Assembly: GCA_934148995.1 (NCBI GenBank) | Contig: CAKPDM010000006.1 | Span: 1 to 64,000, forward strand | Length of the DNA: 64,000 bases | Direction of reading: 5' to 3' | Origin: an uncultured Bacilli bacterium | Lineage (GTDB): Bacteria > Bacillota_I > Bacilli_A > RF39 > UBA660 | Part shown: piece after piece, positions 56,269 through 64,000 of the stretch | Layout: each line of letters opens with the position of its first letter | How positions within the stretch are numbered: position 1 is the first letter of the stretch | Program-made: the position numbers and the translations under genes | Notes under the pieces: model-generated | Databases searched by the model: none | What the model was told of the DNA's origin: nothing | The model's input: the letters and a program-made list of their open reading frames with translations, nothing else

Positions 56269-56288
56269 ATATTTTTTCATGCTAATAT
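56260..56288 (+). promoter_or_regulatory. Promoter of leader cassette 3
   Basis: TTGCAT (56260-56265), 17-bp spacer, TAATAT (56283-56288), same as cassette 2. Confidence 0.65.
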
Positions 56289-56340
56289 TAAGATGTCAAG
56301 AATACTGATATTTTGATATAGGATGAAGGTAGGTGTTAGT

Positions 56341-56445
56341 ATGTATCAATCAGCTCAAGTTAACTTAAAATTAACCTGGGGGGGGGTATTTACTAATTTA
56401 AATAAAAAACTTACTTTCTTTTATAGTGTACAAAAGATGGATTGA
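56341..56445 (+). CDS. 34-residue leader peptide with G9 tract, cassette 3
   Basis: ATG at 56341 with AGGTG upstream; 34 codons to TGA 56443-56445. Nine G (56378-56386) encode W-G-G-V. MYQSAQVNLKLTWGGVFTNL is 12/20 identical to copy 1 and 13/20 to copy 2. Both shifted frames (8 or 10 G) stop a few codons after the tract (ATT TAA or TAC TAA). The stop lies in the terminator 5' arm. Confidence 0.75.
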   Translation: MYQSAQVNLKLTWGGVFTNLNKKLTFFYSVQKMD

Positions 56446-56476
56446 ATACTAGTTGGTGTATAGATCTGTCTTTTTT
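56432..56476 (+). terminator. Attenuator-like terminator, cassette 3
   Basis: AAAAGATGGAT (56432-56442) pairs with ATCTGTCTTTT (56464-56474) with two wobbles, extended by ATAC/GTAT inside, followed by T6. Leader stop 56443-56445 is inside the 5' side. Confidence 0.85.
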
Positions 56477-56511
56477 GTGTAATACTAAAATGAAAGGAGT
56501 AATGACTTTTG

Positions 56512-58380
56512 ATGAATAAGAAGAAAATTAAAAATATATTAACTATCGGGACTACTTTGATTTTATTAGTAGCAATTATAGGTATTAGCTATGCAGCTTT
56601 TTCATTTGCAGGAACAGGTCAAAAGTTGAATACGATTACTACTGGTGCAATAACTATGGAATATGTAGAAAGTACCAATGTTATCTCGATGAATAATGCA
56701 CTTCCAACTACAGATGGAACTGGAAAGATAAGATTAAACGATGGTGAGTATTTTGATTTTACAGTAAAATCATCAATAATAGGAAATACAGATATTAATT
56801 ACGAAATAGCAGTAAAAGAGGGAAATGGAAATACTTTTGATGGAAAGAATATCAAGTTTTATTTAACAAAAGTTAATTCTGATGGAAGTGAAGAAGAAGC
56901 AATGCCACCAAAGACTTACTCAGAAGATCCAAGTGGAAATGGTTATACTGGACGACCATCAGATATGATGAGTTTATTTGTAGGAAACTTAAGTCAACAA
57001 GGAGATACCGAAATTAAATATAGATTGAGATTATGGGTCGATGAAAGTTATAATCCACAAAGCGATAATGGTGGATTAGTATATAAAGTAAAAGTAAATG
57101 TCTATGGCCAAACAAGTGATACAGTAGCACAGGTAGAAGATACTTATTGTAAAGATAATGGCTTTACCACTTTATCAGATTGTATGTTAGTGATGAATAA
57201 TCACGAGAATTATATAGAAACTGCTAAGCAAAACATAGTTGCAAAGGGCACCCCAGACTTTTCTAAAACTGCTACAACAGATGAAGGTTTATTTATGATA
57301 GAAGATGATGATGGTGCTAGTTATTACTATCGAGGAGCTGTAAAAAATAACTATGTATCATTTGCAGGATTCATATGGAGAATCATTCGTCGTAATGGTG
57401 ATGGAAGTGTCCGCTTGATTTACTCAGGAAAAACAACATCAGATACAGGGACAGCAGTAACGATCGGAAATTCACAATATAATAGTAAATATTGGGATCC
57501 AACCTATGTCGGATATAAATATAATGAACAGTTTTCATTGCATGTAAATAATGAATCAACTTTATATTCTTGGTTTACTAACACTAAGAAATATAACTTC
57601 GGAACAGGCTATAGTTTTGATGAATCAACAAGAAAGTTTACATTAACAGGAAATATACAACAATTAACGTGGAAAGATAATCATGATGAAATAGTAAAAA
57701 ACAATTTATATAGTTGTTTAAATCTATCATGCAACATTATTTATAAAGTAACTGATTACCTAAATGAAACTACGATGATAGTCCAACCAATATCGTATAG
57801 TAGCGATAGCTATGCTGATACTTTGGCAAATAAATCAAACTCAACAATAAAGATAACATTAGATAATTGGTACAAAGATAATATGACGGCGTATACATCA
57901 TATTTAGCAGATGAAACATTTTGTAATGATAGAAGTATAACAGATGGCTCAGGTTATTTAACAACTCCAACCACAAATTATGGAGCTTTCAACAGATTAT
58001 CAAATAAAAAAAGTCCAAGTTTAAAATGTTCGCAGGATAATGATAAGTTTACACTTACAAATGTCAGGGCAAAACTAGATTATCCAGTATCATTAATTAC
58101 AGCAGATGAAGCATCAATAGCCGGAGGTGTTTCAAATATGTCAAACAGTAACTACTATCTATATAATGGACAATATACATGGCTGTTTTCTCCATCTATT
58201 TTTGGCTCTAACTATTCTTATGCACTTTTTTGGAGTATACATTCTTCTGGCAGTTTGTATCCTTGGGATTTTGTGACTTACTTATTTGGTGTAAGACCAG
58301 TCGTAAATCTTCGTTCAGATATCAAAATAGCTAAGGGAGATGGAACAGCTTTAAATCCATATGTTGTTTCATTAGATTAA
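56512..58380 (+). CDS. Secreted TasA-like / variable-tip surface protein, paralog 3
   Basis: 622 aa from ATG at 56512 (a TTG at 56509 is closer to the GGAG ribosome site). N-terminal 200 residues are close to paralog 1 (KNILTIGTTLILL, GISYAAFSFAGTGQ), and the C-terminal part matches both. Tip FSPSIFGSNYSYALFWSIHS, then SGSLYPWDFVTYLFGVRPVV is unlike either. Tail GDGTALNPYVV. The leader is in frame, so it is predicted to be expressed under the attenuator model. Confidence 0.75.
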   Translation: MNKKKIKNILTIGTTLILLVAIIGISYAAFSFAGTGQKLNTITTGAITMEYVESTNVISMNNALPTTDGTGKIRLNDGEYFDFTVKSSIIGNTDINYEIAVKEGNGNTFDGKNIKFYLTKVNSDGSEEEAMPPKTYSEDPSGNGYTGRPSDMMSLFVGNLSQQGDTEIKYRLRLWVDESYNPQSDNGGLVYKVKVNVYGQTSDTVAQVEDTYCKDNGFTTLSDCMLVMNNHENYIETAKQNIVAKGTPDFSKTATTDEGLFMIEDDDGASYYYRGAVKNNYVSFAGFIWRIIRRNGDGSVRLIYSGKTTSDTGTAVTIGNSQYNSKYWDPTYVGYKYNEQFSLHVNNESTLYSWFTNTKKYNFGTGYSFDESTRKFTLTGNIQQLTWKDNHDEIVKNNLYSCLNLSCNIIYKVTDYLNETTMIVQPISYSSDSYADTLANKSNSTIKITLDNWYKDNMTAYTSYLADETFCNDRSITDGSGYLTTPTTNYGAFNRLSNKKSPSLKCSQDNDKFTLTNVRAKLDYPVSLITADEASIAGGVSNMSNSNYYLYNGQYTWLFSPSIFGSNYSYALFWSIHSSGSLYPWDFVTYLFGVRPVVNLRSDIKIAKGDGTALNPYVVSLD

Positions 58381-58400
58381 AAATAAGTAATTTTTTGTAA

Positions 58401-58441
58401 TTGACAGCAGTTTAGATAAATGCTAGTATATAGACTGCTGT
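58401..58441 (+). promoter_or_regulatory. Promoter flanked by an inverted repeat
   Basis: TTGACA (58401-58406), 17-bp spacer, TAGTAT (58424-58429). ACAGCAGT (58404-58411) and ACTGCTGT (58434-58441) form a perfect 8-bp inverted repeat around the core promoter and start point. Likely a regulated promoter for the HEXXH gene. Confidence 0.6.
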
Positions 58442-58455
58442 GAGGGGTGGTTTTC

Positions 58456-59994
58456 GTGAAGAAGAGAACTAAATTGTTGTCATTTTTGCTTTCATCTTCT
58501 ATCTTAGCTTTTAACTGTAAGGATGATTATAGAATTAGTTCTAAAATGTTTGAAAAATCTATTGAACTTTCAAGGGATAAATTAAGTGCTGATGAACTAG
58601 AAAAAAAGTATTATGATTTTTTTACTAATTATAAAGTTAGATATAATTTGTTTTTGGGTTTAACAACTGATTTATTAGATATGTCATTTAAGACATTACC
58701 TGAAAATCAAGAATGTGATTATCAATATGATGGTAATATACAGGAACTAATTGATAATATCATAGATAATACTAATAAATATATTGAAAAAAATAAATCT
58801 TCAAACTATATCAATGCTGTTGATATTGCTGCTCCTTCGGAATATCAAGAATTGATTTTCGATATTGTAGATACATTAATGGATGAGATATGGTTGTTAG
58901 AGAATGGTATGTTGTCAGGTGATAATAATAAAGATTTATGTAGAATTAATGACTTAGTTATTCTGCTTCAAACTGGACCGATTGATAGAAAGACTCTTTT
59001 GGGTGACTATGTTGATGAAGATAATAAGATAACTCTTTATATTGATAATCTTAAAAATTGTAAAGAAGCAGGAAAGTCACTTAATGCACAAACTTTAGAA
59101 ACGCTTGTGCATGAATTAAATCATAGTAGACAATATGCTTGTGATCATCAAATCAAAAAAGGTCAATCTTCTTATTTGTTTCCTTTTCGCTGTATTGTCG
59201 AAAGTTCTGCCGAAAGTGCTGTTTTTAATGAAAGAAATTCTACTTATTATGATAGAAGAGCTGGTGATGAAAGCATCTATTTTGAAGAAAGATGTCTTGA
59301 ACAAGAACTACAGCTACTTACTTTGATGGATGATGATGCTAATCTAAATGATTATTATGCTAGCGTATTTACTAATGATATGGAGGCTTTTCTTGATCAC
59401 TTTAGTATAAAAACAGCAAAAGATAAAAAGGCTTTGTTACATATTCTACTAGAGGTAGACATAGAAAAAATGATTGGTAAGTTTTTAAAAGCGCAAGGGT
59501 TGCTTTCCTCAGAAATACAAGAAAAAGTCTCTGAAATATTTGGCTATGGTTATAAAGTAGAGATAATTCGTATGGCTTTAAAAAATGTGATTGAAAGTAA
59601 TATGGAAAGAGAAGATAAATTAACTCCTTTGCAATTGTCCCTTTTAGGAAATTTTATTTTTAATGTTGGCTGCGAAGGAACTCTAAAAGATGGTCAGGAG
59701 TATGATAAACATTTTGTCAAACAAGTTAATATTCTTAGCGAAATTTATACTTCTTATATAAGTGATGTTTGGAGTATTTCAAAAGAAGAAGCTGAAGAAT
59801 ATATGAATCTTACAATTGATAACTATGATCCGACCAGTTATGGAGTACTTTCTTCTAGTACAGTCCCTTGCGACTATGACGAAACTTATAGAATAAAAAA
59901 GAAATTTCCACAAGATGCTTCTTCATTAGTTAACTATTCAGATGGAGAAACAGCATATCAACAAATAGCTAAAACTAAAACACTAAAAAGATGA
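58456..59994 (+). CDS. HEXXH-type metallopeptidase-like protein
   Basis: 512 aa from GTG at 58456 (GAGGGG ~8 bp upstream). An N-terminal hydrophobic segment (~5-22, LLSFLLSSSILAFN) could be a signal; the Cys after it has Asn at -1, a poor lipobox. Zinc motif LVHELNHSRQYA (HExxH) near residue 220, with a later Glu-rich RCIVESSAESAVFNE that may supply the third ligand. The rest is helical and acidic. No family assigned. A T-box for ileS follows. Confidence 0.6.
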   Translation: MKKRTKLLSFLLSSSILAFNCKDDYRISSKMFEKSIELSRDKLSADELEKKYYDFFTNYKVRYNLFLGLTTDLLDMSFKTLPENQECDYQYDGNIQELIDNIIDNTNKYIEKNKSSNYINAVDIAAPSEYQELIFDIVDTLMDEIWLLENGMLSGDNNKDLCRINDLVILLQTGPIDRKTLLGDYVDEDNKITLYIDNLKNCKEAGKSLNAQTLETLVHELNHSRQYACDHQIKKGQSSYLFPFRCIVESSAESAVFNERNSTYYDRRAGDESIYFEERCLEQELQLLTLMDDDANLNDYYASVFTNDMEAFLDHFSIKTAKDKKALLHILLEVDIEKMIGKFLKAQGLLSSEIQEKVSEIFGYGYKVEIIRMALKNVIESNMEREDKLTPLQLSLLGNFIFNVGCEGTLKDGQEYDKHFVKQVNILSEIYTSYISDVWSISKEEAEEYMNLTIDNYDPTSYGVLSSSTVPCDYDETYRIKKKFPQDASSLVNYSDGETAYQQIAKTKTLKR

Positions 59995-59999
59995 AAAAG

Positions 60000-60250
60000 T
60001 CCTTGCTATCTAAATTAGAAAATGGTATATTAATTAAGAAAAACAAGTGCGAAAGACGGAAATAAGGAAAGTTAGTAGAGACTTCTTGGGTGGTGAAAAA
60101 GAAGACGGAACTTATTTTAGATCACTTTCAAGTTGTGCTTTATGGATAAGATAAAGACGGGGACTAGACGTTAACTAGAATAAGATAGATTAATCTATGA
60201 AGAAAGGTGGTACCACGAGTGAATCGTCCTTTTGACATAGATTTTTTTGT
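60000..60250 (+). promoter_or_regulatory. T-box riboswitch controlling ileS
   Basis: The conserved T-box element AAAGGTGGTACCACGAG (from ~60204) carries TGGT complementary to the tRNA acceptor end NCCA. It forms an antiterminator competing with a terminator (ACGA/TCGT, AAAGG/CCTTT, T-run at ~60242). Upstream structured stem I spans ~60040-60160. An ATC (60121-60123) in a loop-like segment is a candidate Ile specifier codon; that detail is uncertain. Uncharged tRNA-Ile would switch on ileS. Confidence 0.9.
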
Positions 60251-60266
60251 TTCAAGGAGGCCAATT

Positions 60267-63200
60267 ATGAAATTTAAAGAATTAAAAAAAGGTGATACAC
60301 ATAATATCGAACTGGATATCTTAAAAGAATGGGAAAAAGAAGATATCTTAAAGAAATGTATTGATAATAGAGAAGGTCATGAGAATTTTGTTTTCTATGA
60401 TGGACCTGCTACTGCTAATGGAATGCCAGGACTTCATCATATGATGGCTAAGTTTTTAAAAGATACATTTTGTAAATATAAAACTATGCAAGGGTATCGT
60501 GTCTTAAGAAAAGTTGGTTGGGATACACATGGTTTACCAGTTGAATTGCAAGTTGAAAAGGAATTAGGTTTTAACTCTAAGAAAGATATTGAAGAGTATG
60601 GTATCGAAGACTTCAATAAAAAATGTAAGGAAAGTGTTTGGAAGAATGAGAAGGCTTTCTCTGATCTTACTAAAGAAATGGGTCAATTTATTGACTTGGA
60701 ACATCCTTATGTTACTTATGATAATAACTATATTGAAACAGAATGGTGGATTTTAAAGAAATTCTTTGATGAAGGTTTATTCTATGAAGGTCATAAGATT
60801 TTACCATTTTGTACAAGATGTGGAACTGGACTTGCTTCTCACGAAGTAGCACAAGGTTATAAAGAAGTAACTGCTAATACAGTTATTGTTCCAATGAAGA
60901 AGAAAGATGAAGATGTTTACTTCTTAGTATGGACTACTACTCCTTGGACTTTAATTAGTAATGTTGCTTTATGTGTTAATCCAAAAGAGTTATATGTTTT
61001 AGTAGAAAGTCGTGGAACTAAGTTTATCGTTGCTAAAGCTTTAGCTAATAAAGTTTTAGGTGATGAATATACTGTTTTAGAAGAGTATAGTGGTAAAAAC
61101 TTAGAATATATGGAATATGAACAGTTAATACCAAGTCTTAAAGTAGATAAAAAAGCTTTCTTTGTTACAGTTGCTGACTATGTAACAATGGATGCTGGAA
61201 CTGGTATCGTTCATATTGCTCCTGCTTTTGGACAAGACGATTATAATGTTGGAAAGAAATATAACTTACCAGTTTTAAATCCTGTTGGTGAAGATGGTTG
61301 TTATACTGAAGGACTTTGGAAGGGTAGAAATGTCTTTGATGTTGATATAGATGTTATCAAATATCTAAAAGAAAATGATAAACTTTTCAAAAAAGAAAAG
61401 ATGTTACACGATTATCCACATTGTTGGAGATGTGGTACACCACTTCTATACTATGCTAAACCATCATATTATTTAGAAGTTACTAAATTAAAAGACCAAG
61501 TTGTTAAAAATAACGATACAGTTAATTGGTATCCATCATTTGTTGGTGAAAAGAGATTTGGTAACTGGTTACTTAATATGAATGATTGGGCAATCTCAAG
61601 AAATCGTTATTGGGGTACACCATTACCACTTTGGAGATGTTCTTGTGGCCATATGGAAATGATTGGTTCACGTGAAGAATTAGTTGCTAAATCTATTGAA
61701 AAAATAGATGAATCTATCGATTTACATCGTCCATATGTTGATAATGTTCATATCACTTGTCCTGATTGTGGCAAAGAAATGGAAAGAGTTAAAGAAGTAA
61801 TCGATTGTTGGTTTGATTCTGGTTCTATGCCATTTGCCCAATATCATTATCCTTTTGAAAATAAAGAATTATTTGAAGAACAATTCCCTGCTAACTTTAT
61901 CTGTGAAGGAATTGACCAAACAAGAGGTTGGTTCTATACCTTATTATTAATTTCTACTTTTGTAACTGGTAAAGCTCCTTATAAAAATGTTTTAGTAAAT
62001 GATTTATTGCTAGATAAATTTGGTAAGAAGATGAGTAAGAGTAAAGGTAATATCGTTGAACCATTTACTACTATGAAAAAATATGGTGCTGATACAATTC
62101 GTTTCTACTTACCTTACGTTTCACCAGTTTGGTCACCAATTAAATTTGATGATGATGGTCTAAAGGAAGTTTATTCTAAGTACTTATCAACTTTCAAAAA
62201 TGCTTATTCTTTCTTTGAAATGTATGCTAATGCTGATAAAATTGATCCAAGAGAATATAATATTCCTGTTTCAAAACGAGATTTAACTGATAAATGGTTA
62301 TTATCTAGATTAAATCATATGGTAAAAGATGTAACAGAGGGTTATGAAAAGTATGATTTAAATAGTGTAGTTCATACGATTGTTGATTTTATTAATGATG
62401 ATTTTTCTAACTGGTATATTAGAAGTAACCGAAGAAGATTCTGGGCTAGTGAATTAACAGAAGATAAAAAAGCGGTTTACTTAACAACTTATGAAACATT
62501 ATTAACTCTAACAAAAGTAACTGCTCCAATTACACCATATGTATCAGAAGAAATATATCAAAATTTAACTGGTAATACTTCTGTTCATTTAGAAGACTTT
62601 CCTAAGGTAGATGAATCTTTACTATCAAAAGACTTAGAACAAAGAATGGAATTAGTAAGAGATATTTGTAGTTTAGGAAGAAATGCTAGAGAAGAAGCTG
62701 TTATCAAAGTAAGACAACCATTAAACTTTATGATTTTACCACTTGTTGATGAAGCAGTTATTGCTGATTTTGAAAGTATCATTAAAGAAGAACTTAATAT
62801 TAAAGAAATTGTTTATAAAGAAGATATGACTGAATATATGGACTATATCGTTAAACCTAACTTTAAAGTAGTAGGTAAAATGTTTGGACCTAAGATGAAA
62901 GACTTTCAAGAAGCAGTTAGTAAATTAGATATTAAAGCTGTTAATCAAATTAAAGCTGGCTACTTCAAAATGGACTTTTTAGGAGATGAGTTAGAAGTTA
63001 CCGAAGAGATGATTTTAACAACTCTTAAGAATAAACCAGGTTATTGTGCTGCTAGTAATGGAAAGACAAGTATCGTTTTAGATACCTTATTAACAGAAGA
63101 TTTAATCTTAGAAGGACTTGCTCGTGAAGTAGTAAGAAAAGTTCAAAGTCTAAGGAAAGAAGCTGATTTTATTATTACTGATCATATCAACTTATACTAT

Positions 63201-63353
63201 AATGGTGATGAGATGTTTGATAAAATGTTAGCGTCTTATGATGAATATATTAAAAATGAGACTTTAGCAGATGAATTAATTGAAGATAAGAAACTAGAAA
63301 AAGATACAGAATTAAATGATATCGTAGTAGGACTAAGAGTAGAAAGAATATAA
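60267..63353 (+). CDS. ileS: Isoleucyl-tRNA synthetase (type 2-like)
   Basis: 1028 aa from ATG at 60267 (AAGGAGG upstream). The HIGH region reads GMPGLHHMMAKFLKD and the KMSKS loop GKKMSKSKGN. The editing domain has WTTTPWTL and GTGIVHIAPAFGQDDY. The HH-for-HIGH variant with ~1030 aa length fits the IleS2 branch (eukaryote-like, usually less mupirocin-sensitive), rather than the ~920-aa type 1. The tryptophan/zinc tail of type 1 is absent. Charges tRNA-Ile; induced through the T-box. Confidence 0.95.
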   Translation: MKFKELKKGDTHNIELDILKEWEKEDILKKCIDNREGHENFVFYDGPATANGMPGLHHMMAKFLKDTFCKYKTMQGYRVLRKVGWDTHGLPVELQVEKELGFNSKKDIEEYGIEDFNKKCKESVWKNEKAFSDLTKEMGQFIDLEHPYVTYDNNYIETEWWILKKFFDEGLFYEGHKILPFCTRCGTGLASHEVAQGYKEVTANTVIVPMKKKDEDVYFLVWTTTPWTLISNVALCVNPKELYVLVESRGTKFIVAKALANKVLGDEYTVLEEYSGKNLEYMEYEQLIPSLKVDKKAFFVTVADYVTMDAGTGIVHIAPAFGQDDYNVGKKYNLPVLNPVGEDGCYTEGLWKGRNVFDVDIDVIKYLKENDKLFKKEKMLHDYPHCWRCGTPLLYYAKPSYYLEVTKLKDQVVKNNDTVNWYPSFVGEKRFGNWLLNMNDWAISRNRYWGTPLPLWRCSCGHMEMIGSREELVAKSIEKIDESIDLHRPYVDNVHITCPDCGKEMERVKEVIDCWFDSGSMPFAQYHYPFENKELFEEQFPANFICEGIDQTRGWFYTLLLISTFVTGKAPYKNVLVNDLLLDKFGKKMSKSKGNIVEPFTTMKKYGADTIRFYLPYVSPVWSPIKFDDDGLKEVYSKYLSTFKNAYSFFEMYANADKIDPREYNIPVSKRDLTDKWLLSRLNHMVKDVTEGYEKYDLNSVVHTIVDFINDDFSNWYIRSNRRRFWASELTEDKKAVYLTTYETLLTLTKVTAPITPYVSEEIYQNLTGNTSVHLEDFPKVDESLLSKDLEQRMELVRDICSLGRNAREEAVIKVRQPLNFMILPLVDEAVIADFESIIKEELNIKEIVYKEDMTEYMDYIVKPNFKVVGKMFGPKMKDFQEAVSKLDIKAVNQIKAGYFKMDFLGDELEVTEEMILTTLKNKPGYCAASNGKTSIVLDTLLTEDLILEGLAREVVRKVQSLRKEADFIITDHINLYYNGDEMFDKMLASYDEYIKNETLADELIEDKKLEKDTELNDIVVGLRVERI

Positions 63354-63384
63354 TCTTTCTACTTTTGATAAGGGGGAGAAATAA

Positions 63385-64000
63385 ATGCTTGATAAAGAAT
63401 ATGAGTTGCTTTGTACAAAAGGTGATAAAGAGTTAGTGGCAGCTATTGATAAAATGTTTAGTATTTATTATGTGATTAAAGATAAAGATATTTATTACGC
63501 AAAACTTTCAAGGTCAGAGCGGATGAGTGTGGAAGATAAGTTAACTCTTTCTTTATTTTTAGCAAGTTTACTTGAAAATGATACTATATCAACGTTTTTT
63601 AAAAAGAGAAATATTACCTCTCAAAAAGTTGCAACATACTTATCTATTGATTTGTCTTCTGTTAAAGATTTAGATAAGGATAAGTATAAGCAACTATTTC
63701 TTACTAACAATAAGTTTTTTAAGAAACTTATCAAGTCTTCAGAATTAGAAGATTATGATCTTTTAAAATTAGTTACAAATATTTTTGATGATTGTTCATA
63801 TGATAATATAATTTCTTCTTTTTTGAAAAATAAATCTGCATCAAAAATAAAAAATGACTTAGTAAAACTTGGTAAACCATCAATGGAAAAAGAAGATAAG
63901 CCGTTTGGAAGTGGTGAAGTATTACAAAAGAAAGATGAACTTTTAAAATATGGAGAATATTTAGTACCGAATAGTGCTGTTCCAAGAAAAAAAGAAATCA
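63385..64000 (+). CDS. Unknown protein, N-terminal part (runs off the window)
   Basis: ATG at 63385 with AGGGGGAG upstream; 205 codons open to the window end. Soluble, helical, with lysine-rich segments (FKKRNITSQKVATYLSIDL, SMEKEDKPFGSGEV). It starts 31 bp after ileS and may be cotranscribed. No motif recognised in this part; a domain could lie beyond the window. Confidence 0.65.
   Translation, partial: MLDKEYELLCTKGDKELVAAIDKMFSIYYVIKDKDIYYAKLSRSERMSVEDKLTLSLFLASLLENDTISTFFKKRNITSQKVATYLSIDLSSVKDLDKDKYKQLFLTNNKFFKKLIKSSELEDYDLLKLVTNIFDDCSYDNIISSFLKNKSASKIKNDLVKLGKPSMEKEDKPFGSGEVLQKKDELLKYGEYLVPNSAVPRKKEI

Overview
The window comes from a very AT-rich, low-GC Gram-positive-type bacterium. 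The anchors are recA, rny (RNase Y), RNase J, rodZ/ymfM-pgsA, gpsB next to RNase P RNA, recU-pbp1A, pcrA-ligA, a T-box ahead of ileS, and sortase-anchored surface protein signals. TGA acts as a normal stop, for example in tetR and in one leader peptide, so this is code 11 and not the Mycoplasma code. Anaerobic (class III) ribonucleotide reductase, oleate hydratase and the surface-protein repertoire fit an uncultured gut Bacilli lineage (RF39/Erysipelotrichales-like). That placement is inference.

Layout. 1-524: end of a TnpB gene with its right-end omega RNA. 736-4048: SPFH/zinc-ribbon membrane operon. 4260-6676: oleate hydratase and a TetR regulator with a 12-bp-arm palindrome over the promoter. 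6941-7370: dead dinD. 7591-13298: amidase, divergent SpoIID-like protein, phospholipase C-like protein, Abi_2/HEPN protein, HtrA protease and an unknown. 13357-18838: dNTP supply block (divergent NrdD paralog facing away from nrdD-nrdG-dut). 19077-25441: broken small gene, PBP1A-RecU, TPR protein, unknown. 25486-27264: gpsB, RNase P RNA, rodZ-like, pgsA. 30024-35417: recA, RNase Y, unknown, RNase J. 35636-39959: acyltransferase and a three-gene ABC exporter. 40080-41369: complete TnpB/omega RNA element. 41550-44858: thioester/Cna-B adhesin, sortase and a membrane protein. 44941-51449: pcrA, broken gene, nucleotidyltransferase, ligA, unknown. 53859-55980: AbiE toxin-antitoxin remnant, restriction-enzyme fragment and decayed ISAs1. 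58456-63353: HEXXH protein, T-box, ileS. The window ends inside an unknown gene at 63385.

The most striking content is a cassette repeated three times (27366-29493, 51442-53460, 56260-58380). Each copy has a promoter, a short leader ORF carrying a run of exactly nine G, a Rho-independent terminator whose 5' arm overlaps the conserved end of the leader ORF, and then a ~600-residue secreted protein with a TasA-like N-terminal region and a shared C-terminal domain ending in a very variable tip. Copies 1 and 3 read in frame for 34 codons and stop inside the terminator arm. In copy 2 the conserved end is one base out of frame and the leader stops early. Both wrong frames hit stops soon after the G run in every copy. 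I propose a phase-variable transcription attenuator: ribosomes that stay in frame block the terminator and switch the surface protein on, and a one-base change in the G run switches it off. The conserved arrangement is read directly from the sequence; the mechanism is inference.

Copies 2 and 3 lie either side of the AbiE/restriction/ISAs1 debris. Copy 3 is preceded by a 54-bp repeat of sequence found downstream of copy 2 and by a fossil of the end of the gene upstream of copy 2, so copy 3 arose by duplication of the copy 2 region. Copy 1 interrupts the usual pgsA-(cinA)-recA order.
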